NCBI GenBank assembly: GCA_014607495.2
Contig: CP053175.1
Span: forward strand, 3,100,001 to 3,164,000
Length of the DNA: 64,000 bases
Reading direction: 5' to 3'
DNA from: Carposina sasakii
Lineage: Eukaryota; Arthropoda; Insecta; Lepidoptera; Carposinidae
Below, piece after piece: positions 40,401-52,400 of the stretch. Below the pieces are notes generated by a model that ran no database searches, had not been told where the DNA came from, and saw nothing but the letters and a program-made list of their open reading frames with translations. The position numbers and the translations under genes were made by a program. Numbering within the stretch: position 1 is the stretch's first letter; each line of letters begins with the position of its first letter.

Positions 40401-43400
40401 GCATTTATGCAAAAAAACGCAGTCTATTTACATACTCAACATTAGACCCTAATATTTTGGGAACCCGACACTTCCCAGGTATGCTTCCATGGAGAAAAAT
40501 GATCGTGATGATGAGGAGTCTCCGTAGTTTTCGGAAAAGTTGACGACCAAAAACACCCTGTATGTATCAATGATTTAAATAGAAAGATGGAGCGTGTTTA
40601 AACTGAAAACCCAAGTTAACTTTTAACTTTTCGACTTTGCGTTTACCGTTAGCAGTTGTATTTTGTTTTATTGAAATTTCAGCACCTTGTGAAATATTAT
40701 ATTACTCAATACTTCTTCTTGGAAACTGGAAGTTCTCCCATAACTCATTAATCGTTGACTGGCTCGTGTCGATGGAGCCTTATTTATTATGGAAGTTAAT
40801 ATATCATTTTCTTGAAATGTATATTAATAAGATCTCGGCAAAAGTTTATTTACGAGAGGAATCGGTAAAAATTGCTAATTTTTACCGATTTTATTTGTAT
40901 TTAAAAATAATACGCAGAATGGTTTTGTATTATGTACATTTTTGTGGTTTAGGTAGTATAATCAAGTTCTTGACTTGCTAATCAGTTCAATATACTTTAT
41001 CCTACTTATCTCAAATACATACATAGGAATAGTATTCATACATATGATCACGCCTTTATCCCTTACGGGATAGGCAGAGCACCAAGGGTCGATAGGACCA
41101 CATGGTGCCACTTCTTACCAAATTTGTGGGTAGGTATAGTTGATATGTACAAGTTCGGTTAGTAGTAACAGGAGGTCAGCCCATCGCCTACAAAACACCA
41201 AGACCCTCTTGTCCCTCTACTGACTTGTACTGTATGCCCGGGAAGAGAAGAAACTGTAGTAGGTATTATACGTTTTTTTCACTCCCAGAGCAGCATAGAA
41301 GCGCAGCATGCGTATAAATGTTATACCTAAAATGCTAGAATGTTCAAAATATTTGGCGACCTTTCAAGACATTTGTAAAAGTATACGATCCCTATCCGCG
41401 CACAAGTTTTGGTGTAAATAGGCATAACGACCTAACTCGTAACTGAACTAACTTTGTGTAAGTTTAGTTAGCTCTAAATAGGTCTTATAAAAGTTATTTC
41501 TATACAGCTTTGTTAAAACTGTGCCAATTTTGAAAAAACTTTTGTACTGACGTTGCTATTCGCTGCCATTTCATGTGGATTCCACAAAATATATCCACAT
41601 TTACGACAAAAAAATATGCCTTTCTCGTATTCTGTTATACGTAGTAGCTATTAGATTATAATAGCTATTTAGAATGACTCAGTAACATTTTCCTTTGGAT
41701 TCGTTACAGGTTTGAGATTGTAGTAATTGTAAAAGCGGCGGTAGGCTCACCCCTTACACGTTAATAGGCTAACTGGTGAAAAGTGCTATGCTAAATAGAG
41801 CTTCCCGAGACTGGGACCGCAAGCAACTCGAATAAACGCCAAAGCCATTTTTCTCATAAGCCCTTTACTTCCGCACTTGAAACCTATAAAATACCCTTAG
41901 GTGTTTAGCGAAACACCTCATGAATCCTATCGGGCAATTAAAATCAATAAAAACACAATAGGGAGCGAAGGGCCCAGTGAAATCACTCTCAGCTGTGCCC
42001 TTTTATTGTAATAGTACACTTAAATACAGAAGTCTTGTCGCCGCAATCAGAAAAGTTTATCAAGTTATTCCCTATTAAATAATTAACACATCATATTCCT
42101 ATTTCACAAAGACAGTAACTATATCATGACTTTAAAAAACTATAATCTCTTGCCTGCATCTGTAGTACATACCTACAGGATAAAGAAATAAAAAATATGT
42201 CTAAGGAATACATTACAAAGTAAATAAATAAAAAAATGTCTGGTAGGCAGACGGTTGAGACGATCGCGACGCATAGCCTAAGGGTCGCGGTAGGTTCATA
42301 TCTGACGGATAATCCGTCGCGTATTTGTCGGTCGCGTAACTTCAGAACATGCAAATACTATATGACAAAACATTCAACCTTTCACACTCAACCGATGATG
42401 CGTTAGTGCGTTTGCTGTACCTGGAGATACGCTCGACGCACCTTCCGGCAGATATGAACCGACCCTAAACCGCAGATCTCAGAGACCTGCAACTTTATAT
42501 GTATTGTATGACGTAGATATCCTATAAGAAAGGATTTCACGGGCACTGACGATATTCCACTAAACCGCTTACTACTCAAAACAAAATTACACATAATTAA
42601 CCCATTTGTTTAAAGAAAAACTCCCGACTGCCATTCAGTGCCAGTGACTACGTATTTGCGTCTACTTGGCTTTCTAGAGGTGCCGCTAACGCTTATTTGC
42701 GTCCTCGCACTATGAGTTTACCTGATGGCGGCACCCTCGGAAAATCCGCCGGCAGCGATTGTGTTAAAAATTTTGATCCAGTGCCCCTCTCACGACTGAG
42801 AACGAATCTAATGATCCCCTCAAGCTCAAATGCAACAACCCGTTTAGGCTCTGGAGTCTGCCAATAAAATATACCTACATCCATAAATATACACTTGAAT
42901 AACATAATCCTCCTTTTGGTGTAGTTGGGTTACAATGTTCGGCTCGATAAACATGTACACATACCCCCCAAACCAATGTAGCCGAGCCAGTTTCAAGGCT
43001 CACTGGACATACTAGACTCTCAACGATGTTATAGCTTATGGAGCCAGTAACACTTTGGCTTTAATAGCCAATCAGAACACATGGCTAGTTTTAGATGCTT
43101 TAGAGTGGGTATATTCCGAATACTACTTAATTTGCCAACTATATGATCTGCTTATTATCTCAAGTGATGGGCGTTTTTCCACTAGACGATACGCCAACGA
43201 CACGACCACGACATTTCGTCTTCTAATATGGGCGGCCGTATCGTAGTCTTGTCGTCTAATGGAAAAATGAGCTTATACCTACTAAAAAAAGTGTTAATTG
43301 ACCCGGTAGCTCAGTTGGTGCCGGCAGAGTAGAGTTCACTTAGAATTCACCCCTGCCTGCTCGTGGGTATCGTACGAGGCGATTAAGGGTTTCCGGGAGG

Positions 43401-46400
43401 TGGGCAGCAGCGCCTCCCGTACTGACAACATAGTCCGAAAATCACACTGCGGTCACCAACCCGCCTGCCCAGCGTGGTATGGGCAAAACCCCCTCGTGGC
43501 AGTAGCCTTGTGGCGTGCCCTGAGGGAGACCTACGTCCAGCAGTGGACTGCAATAGGCTGAAGGAGAAGAAGAAGCTCAGTTGGTGAGAGCACAGCACGG
43601 AATGCGAGAGGTCGTGGGTTCAAGTCCCACTCGGGTGAAAAATTTTATCATTTCTTATAACATATTTATACTATTTATATAACTTATACTATTTATTAAA
43701 TTTTTGCTTCCAAAAAGCCGTGGTCGTGTCATGTCGTCTAGTAGTAAAACGCCCATAAGCTGGCAACTTGTCGCTGACCATTTACATCTTTATGACACTT
43801 TATGATCCTGCATTTGGCTAACCTATTTCAGGAACATAGCCGTCTGGGTATATGTTTATTTATTTATTTATTAGATTATTTAAGTAGTTACTAGTTACAA
43901 GGTGGCTGTTCCTGCGGCTGGAATATGTACCTACATGCTGTTACAATGTTAGTGTGCCGGTCGCTGCGCAGCACTAGCGCCACTCTCAATGCCACATAAC
44001 CGAACTCACTCGTTACCACAGTAGTATATATGTCAGATCAGCTTACTGTGACTTTAAGCTATGACCAGTCCAAATATTTTATTTTATTTATTTTATTTAT
44101 CAACTCACCCATTTAAAACAATAACATATAAATAAATATTTATTCTATGTGAACACTTCTGCCTAATCTCTGTGGGGGATAATAGGCGTGACTATGTACC
44201 TACGTATCTATATATTTATACAGCCACCACCCACTGCTGAGTAAAGGCCTCTTCACAATACCACTGTCCTCTGTCCTGGGAATTCCATACATAAAATAAA
44301 ATCAGTGGTATCTACACGTAACAATAATATTTACATACGTGTAGCCCATTTTTCTACAAAAATTATAACACATCATTAAATTCTGGTTAACCCATTTTCT
44401 GCTCGGCAGTACATTAAAAAGGGGTTAAATTAAAAAAGCCCCTTAATTGTCTTAAGTGGTTAAAAAAGGGCATAAAAAAACTGAATAGACGTTAGCTTTG
44501 GCTGTGTACCTTTGTTGAGCTTTAAAACCATTTTAAAACCTATTGTAAGGGAAGGGGTAAATTACGGTATAAAAAAGGGGTTCGCGGGATTTAATGTTCA
44601 AAGTTCGGAGTTTATGTATTGTGGATGATGCCGAACCGCCGAGTCACGACTAACCAACTTTATCTATTATATTAATACGTGAAATTTGATATAGTTTGAA
44701 TTAATATGGGCGATTCTGACTGTCACACTTAAACGTAAACTTAGTCAGGTCTATCCCTCTCCAATCTTAATAAAAATGGCTTAGGGAGAATGGGACAGGT
44801 AGAACAAATTTTACGTTCAGGCACGCGTATGATGAATTTGGTGAGAGCGAGATGTCTCACTTTTAAACGTCAAATTCACAGAACTCGATAAACTAAGTGT
44901 ATGTACTTTGCATGTAAAAAATAGACTTAAGAATTAGAATAGACACTCGTTCTCGAGCCAGGACTGAATGAATTAGGGCTGTTAGAAGTGGTTTGCAATT
45001 CCTTTTTACACACCAAGTAGAAACACTTGCCTTGTCTAGTTATTACTTAGCTCTGTGGATTTGACGTTTCAAAGTGAGACATCTCGCTCTCACCAAATTC
45101 ATCATACGGGTGAAGGAGTTGTGAAATGCGCGACTCGAAATTACAATGTTTATTTCTATAGTATGTAAGAACATTCGAGTTGTTTAAAAATTTATCCATA
45201 CTATCTGGAGAAATACATATAAACACAGTTGTGTTCCGGAAATGGGGCAGCCAGAACTGAACGCTCATAAGGGAGATCACACATCCACGTTTCGCATAGC
45301 GGGGCAGATATTAATTATCAGTGCCAAGTTGCTCACTTATTGCCTGAGAGACTACCCGAATTCCCTCGTCGACTTCTATGATTGTCGACCTGATGTATTC
45401 TAGTGAAACCCCGCATCAGCACGGGAAGGAAATCTGAAAAAATAAACATGTAATTAAATGTAATCTATTCTATTCTACTGTACTCTACTCTACTCTACTC
45501 TACTCTATTTTATTCTATTCGATTCTATGTAATTTCGATCAATTTATGTGGATAGGTTCCTTATAATGGGGTTTTAGGGTAGTCTATAGGTTATATACCT
45601 TATATATGTTATATACCTATATATATATATATATTATGGGTTATATAGCTTCTCACTTAACATACCCCTTTTGTCACCGCCTTTTGTCACGTTATAGTTA
45701 TATGTATACGTAAACACAAATAGCATTCAAGATAGGTACATTTGATCATTTTCTAGTAACAAAATGTACTTCAGTCAGTCATTAACTGAATCAATTTAAA
45801 AGTTAGTTCGTTTTCAGCACGCAAATCGACCATTTTGTCATTATATTCACACAAATACATTACTGTAATGGTATTTTCTTTTGTTAACATTTAGGCTTTC
45901 TAAACTGATTTAATTCTTAATGTCTACTAGGTAATGTTGTTAAGAAAGCGACTCTGTGACATAAATCGACAGAAAAAGATGAAATTGATGGTCCGAGGAT
46001 GGACAGTGTCCTTTTGACCTCATTATAGCAATGTAAAGTAAGGTTAAGATCTTAACGGTTTATACAGGATGTAACAAAAGTGGTATATCAAAAAACAAAA
46101 TGTTTTGACACTAGCCCACTATAAAGTACGTGTACACGTACCTTACATACATTAAGAATTTATTAGTTTATGATTAAGTGCTGGCCAGAATCGTCTACAT
46201 AAGTTTAAAACCTCATAAGATGGCAGATAAAATTAAATGTCGATATCCCGTACCACAAACAGATAATTTTACACCATCAATGATCCAAATTTGCATTCAC
46301 CATAAATTAATTTAACAAATTATAATTACCTGTCAATTAAGTAAGTAATTAATAGCAACACGTTACCCTAAGGCTTTACCAAAATAATTTATTCATTATG

Positions 46401-49400
46401 ATATAATATTCGTATTATGGTGTTTACACACGAGCGCACGCGAACGATTGATTGTTTACGTTTTGGCAGAAACGAGCAAGGAAAACGGAAATCAGTCGGT
46501 TTTGATAATGGCAAGGTGTCATAGGCAATAACTTTCCATTGAGGGGTCGCCCACCACCGGGCCCTACACCCTCCACTGACCCTCGGATCTGCCGACTCAT
46601 GATCACGAACACAAGACACTACCGTTGCAACGAGAAGCCAGATCCAAGCACCTAGCATGCAACCATAAATACATAGCTGCTAATCCGAAAACCAATTAAA
46701 TTTTTTTTATCGACATATGTTTCGCCAACACCCGTGGCATAACCAGGATTAGTTTTCCATGTTAGTTCTAACTACCTGAGTTTGTCCATTACTCGGTAAT
46801 GTCTAACCTTTTCTCTAATTTTCGTTGTATACATTGGGACAATGTACACATGGATGTTTCTACAAAAATTCAAATCTATGTATTTACCATACCGCTTTAC
46901 TACCCTACCCACGACATAAGGCCTTAGGGATCTTAGTGTGGGACTGGGTAACGCCTTGTAAAGTGTGTTATTCAAGGGTAATTGTTTATTTACTACTGCA
47001 TCAGTTGTGCGATTCACAAAGTCCGTGTAGTTACGGCCGACTGGTCTAGTCTAGTAGTCCCCTGCCTGTGACGCCATAGGTCCTGGGTTCGAATCCCGGT
47101 AGGTGCAAACATTGATAATGATGAATATCAATGTTTGTTTCCGAGTCATGGATGTTTCTATACTTATCTATGTATTTATATACCGTTGCTTAGTACCCAC
47201 GACACAAGACCTTAGGGATCTTAGTGTGGGACTAGGTTAATGTGTTGTGTAGTGTGTGGAAAAAATAAAAAAGTTAGTTTCTAGTAGATGGTTAATTTGC
47301 CCATTTCGTAATTTAGTCATTAATGTCGGCTATCTCTAATAATTTTATCGTAAATTTTAAAATAAGTAAGTATATTAATTTCATAATTAGTACATAAGTG
47401 TATTGGTTTATAAATAGCAAGTGTATTGATATCTAAAATGGCGCTGTTTGTACAGTCAATTGAGCTTCTTTCCGGCAAAGACAAATTTAAAATATGGCGT
47501 CTTAACTGGCAGTCTTTTTTGGACTTTTAAAATGAGTGTTTCTCTAACTAAAGTGTATTAACAGCTATTTAAAGTGAATACAGTGTTTTAAAAGCTAAGA
47601 AGTGAGTAGTCGTGTGTTTATATTTTATTTTATTCTCGTATTTATTTTCGATACTGAAAAAAAGGTTTTGATAGCATCCATTTTCTTCAAATGTAGGTAA
47701 TATACAAAAAATATTAGTTCTACTTGTTTCAACCTACAGTCCTCTCATAGTTTTGCCTTTAAATAAGGCTTAGTCCACCCTTTAAGTAACTGCGACATTT
47801 TTTCTTGTATTAAGAAATATTAGTGGACGCCCGCGACTTCGTCCGCGTGAACTACAGAAAAAACAAAATGTCGAAATTATCCGGCATAAAAACATTTTCC
47901 CGGGATAAAAAGCCTATATGTTAAGTGGCACCTGTCACAATATATTCCTGAAAACTGCATCGAAATCGGTTCAGCCGTTTCTGAGATTAGCATGCACAAA
48001 CGCACAGACAAACCGACAAACAGACAAAAAATCCAAAAATCATCGTTTTGGGTTCTATTGCGTTGATAAAGGTCTCCTATAATATTTTTTCTCATATATC
48101 TTCCATTTCATGATCCGTTACATTTTTATTATATGTAATAGAAAATCTACCCACTTGTATGTATTATCTACTTAAATAATAACCATTTTGGGTTTTTGTG
48201 AATGCGCATTTTAGTATTAAGTTTATAATATAAATAACTTACTAATTAATTTATTGAATAATTAATTTTCGCGATGGCATCACTATGGCTTTGCTTTTGT
48301 AAGTTACGTAATTCCCCTGGCGGTTATAAAATTTGATTGGGTACGACAGTTAGCGGGTGCTAAATCGTATGATAAAAGATACATTCGCGTGTTGTTGTTT
48401 ATCTATAGGCACCAGACTTTATAATTTAGTTTGAATTTTGCACCACATTTGTTCGTTATTTCTCCATACTTATTCACTATGGGTGCGCCCACCACCGGGC
48501 CCTACACCCTCCACTGACCCTCCATACTTATTTAAGACTTGATTGGATACTTGATTCGAATGTTAGCGAGCGGTTATCTTACGCTAAACCACATTCGTTC
48601 CATATCGCTTTTCATTCGTTATTTTATCTATAACTACCCGTCTATAAGGTGCGATTGTTTACTTGATTTTTTAGATAAGGAGTATGTAATATCCTATGCT
48701 AGACCACATTCGTTATTTTTCTACAGGTATCCGACTTTGTCACTTTGTTTGAATATTTTATTGAGAAGTTGGCGAACATGTGGCATCCATCGTGCCAAAC
48801 ATTCATTATCTTTCATTATATTTCTATAACCGTCTGTACAGGGTGATTTTTGGTCGTCAACGTTCCCGAAAACTACGGAATCTCCTCATCATCACAATTC
48901 ATTTTTCTCCATGGAAGCATACCTGGGAAGTATCTGGTTCTCAAGATATTAGGGTCCAAAGTTGAGTAAATAGACTGCGTTTTTCTGCCCTAAATGCACA
49001 TAGACGTGCGTAGCAAGATTTTTTCACGAGAAAGAATTAATATCTGTCTATGATAAAACTAGTATAAACACTGGACACTATAAATTTCACCCAATCAAGT
49101 TATTAAACAAAAATTACATCGTTTCCCAGCATTTTTTTTGGCATAAACTTACTTTATTTGATGTATAGAGTACGTACCCTTCATTAAGGGTGGCAACGAA
49201 AAAACACCCTGTATATTCGCCTATAAACGATTATTGAATATTTGATTCGCTATCAGTAAGTTAAAACGTGATTATAGGTAGACGCAGGATCTCATAATCA
49301 AATGTTTCTAAAAAGCGGCACGAGTAAATCGAACGTAATACCTAACCAATGAATGTTGCAATATCATTGTATCTGACTGTTTTGTATCAAGATTTTTGAA

Positions 49401-52400
49401 CTTAAATTTGAACTTGGTGGCCGTCGCGGCCTGACCGTGGCTACTAGGCCGCCAGTGCGCGCTTGGGGTTAAAAGTATGATGGAGGCTGATGGACCCATA
49501 TGTAAATCTGACGTCTGATAATTAACTCGAAAGGAGCCGGGAGCAGGAAATTGAAAGCCCTTTTTTAATAAACCAAAAATCATTAAAATTCAATTTACAG
49601 CAGCTTACTCACGGGCAGGTAGGATGGACGGCATTTCTCCATAAGCGAAGCTCTAATTAATGAATCACTTACCTACCTACTGTATAAATGACATAATTAA
49701 TCACTTAGGTACACTATTTTTTGGTTGTCGATCTTAAAATTTCATTAAATAAAAGTAGCCAACTTATTTCTTCTCTTCAGTGTAGAAAAAAGTTGTGTAC
49801 TACGACATTAATTAACAAAGCTTACAAATACCGACTTGTCTGTAACTTCTCCGTTTCATCTCTCTTCTTGTTGATTCAAAATAAATTATTATTTTTGTAC
49901 ACTACCTATTCTATACAGGGCTTGGAATTCTAATTAATCATTTTGTGTGCTATGCCAAACGTGGCCGTGGGATTTCTTTCAGTACCCTGAAGTTCTTACC
50001 CCGTTTTGTGATCACAGACAAGTGTATGTATGTATATGTATGAAATTATTCGACATGAAAGCATACACAACTTATTTGTCGACTTTCTATACAGTGCTAT
50101 GTATTCTTGTGTATCATCCTTTCCGGCTGTGGGTACCGTATTCAAATTAAACCAGTCGTCAGCACAGAAGGACCAGTGTAGTCGAATTAATTCCATTCTA
50201 CAGATCAATGGGCACTTTTATTACTAAAAACCCTTTTTATTACAAAACAACCCCCAATTGGAAGTCTCGGTTAATATTCAAATATGGCAAAATTACTTTA
50301 TTGATACCTTGTTGTGAGGCAATTATAATAATAGTGGAACGAGCGTGTAGTAAAAATAATAATAATGTAATATACTCACACATGAAAGGATATGAGGTAC
50401 AACATACAAAGTGAAAAAAAAAACGTAAAATACTACAGCTGCTTCTCTTCCCAGGCATACTGTACAAGTCAGTAGAGGGACAAGAGGGTTTTGGTATTTT
50501 GTAGGCGATGGGATGACCACCTGTCACACTTATGGGGTCGGCGCAATGCGGTTTCTTTCGAAACTCACATTACTACGAGTATAGATTTGGCTTTTGTTTT
50601 ACGGCCGGCTGCCTGTCTGACGCCAACCCTCCTCGGGTATAGCTAAGTGACAATTTTAGGGAATCTGTACATGAAATAATAATATGCCCGTGACTGGGAT
50701 CGAACGCCTGCCGACTGAAAGGCGCACGTCTTAACCACTGGGCTATCACCGCTTTTTCTACGGTTCTGATATTAATTTATTTATCATTGTCCACAGTGCG
50801 ACCCCTCTGGGTTAGACTACAAGGCGGTAAGCGCCCCCTGGTGGCAGGACAGGCTACCGAGCTGGTCTGCCAGGCGGTGGGAGCCAGGCCCAAGCCCAAC
50901 ATCTCCTGGTGGAAAGGGGGAACCAGGCTTAAGAGTGTTAGAGAGACGGTAAGATGTAGCTTTAGTTCTCCTCTTAGGGCAGACTTTTCCAAACGTCAGA
51001 TAGCCTACTATCTTAAAAATAAAGTTTTTTTTAAATATATTTATTATACAGGTGTTTTTTCGTTGCTACCCTTAACGAAGGGTACGTACTTTATACATCA
51101 AATAAAGTAAGTTTATTCCAAAAAAAAATGCTGGGAAACAATGTAATTTTTTTATTTTTTATTTCTTGATCGGGCGAAATTTATAGTGACCAGTGTTTAT
51201 GCTAGTTTTTTCATAGACAGATATTAATTATTTCTCGTGAAAAAATCTTGCTATACGCGTCAATGTGCATTTATGCAGAAAACGCAGTCTATTTACTCAA
51301 CTTTGGACCCTAATATTTTGGAAACCAGACACTTCCCAGGTATACTTCCATGGAGAAAAATGATCGTGATGATGTGGAGATTCCGTAATTTTCGGGAACG
51401 TTGACGACCAAAAATCATTCCGTATTATATAGGTTTTCTACATATTTACATATTTGATGCTCTCTATTATGATCACATAAACTATATTCTTCTGAAAGGC
51501 TATCCGACGTTTGAAAAAATCGGACCTTATTCTTCTTCTTTTGAATGCAATATTTATTCATGTCATAGGGTCAAATGATGTTACATATCAGGGTAGGTAC
51601 ATGTGATGCTCTGTAAGGGCAGTGCAAATAAACAGCAAACAAATAAAGTTGTTAAGAAAATGTACAACGGCGTGCTTATGTCTACAGATTTCTTCCAGCA
51701 AAAGTAGTTTTGTGTCTAGCTTGTCAAATATAACAAACTAGCTGTTGCTAGCGACTTCGTCCGCGTAGACTACATTCGCTTATAACCTTCTCCGTACTGC
51801 TACCTATATGCAAGATTTCAAGGAGATTAGATGAGTAAATAAATCGTGAAGAAGTAACAAACGAACTTACTTTCCTATTTATAATATAATTGTTACTTGG
51901 GAAACACATGGCTGTGCTCCCATAATGAAGAAACCAGAACTGCAAACTTACATAGGAAAATTGTACAATATTCACCTTAAAACGTCAAAGTTCCTTTGAA
52001 ATTCATTTTACGTAATACGAATTTGACAAGCAATCAGCGATTTTTTTAAAAATTATCGCTATCGCTTTGCTTTTGCTAGTTAGGTAATAAGGGGGCCGTT
52101 ACAATTTTATTATATGTATAGATGTATAGAAGATAATATGCAATACAAAGCAATTCCTACTATCATATAGATCAAGCCAATCGCTAGGCTCTATTAGGCT
52201 TATACCGTCAGTCTAGGTTAAAGACTTAGACTTAATAACTAATAGACATTTCAACACTTCACATAATTTATTTTGCAACTTTTGCATTATTTTCTATCTA
52301 GCTATCCACATAATTACTTGAATTCAAATATCTTTCAACTACTCAGGAATGTTCATAATAACTTGAAAACTAAGCTGATATAATAGTTGGATCAGCCTGA

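Larger units (their letters stand above)
35376..50796. other. Intron f-g (15.4 kb)
   Basis: The largest intron, built from repeats separated by AT-rich DNA. Additional pieces not listed separately: REP-C 36605-36720 and 36895-36990; a relative of the 8436 element at 36722-36880; the M-type repeat at 42725-42860 (minus); a short TIR piece at 43167-43275; a diverged copy of the 14319 MITE at 44711-44820; PAL-B pieces 45550-45690 and 46064-46140; REP-C minus 45222-45422; the 27.2-kb repeat inverted at 46420-46760 with a scrap at 48478-48525; and the 41-kb repeat minus at 50430-50530. I see nothing in 37913-38440, 38540-39150, 39500-40170, 40563-41040, 41300-42240 and 49220-50420. Confidence 0.6.

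Noticed and set aside
40637..40981. 114-residue ORF in the large intron
   Set aside because: It starts at TTG, has AT-driven composition (I, L, Y, F, K), no recognisable motif and no splice support.
45598..45640. TATA-rich run as a promoter
   Set aside because: It is a simple TA repeat inside a PAL-B remnant, far from any 5' exon.
46389..46658. 89- and 62-residue ORFs near 46.5 kb
   Set aside because: They fall in a dispersed repeat also present near 27.2 kb in inverted orientation, where the frame is not conserved.
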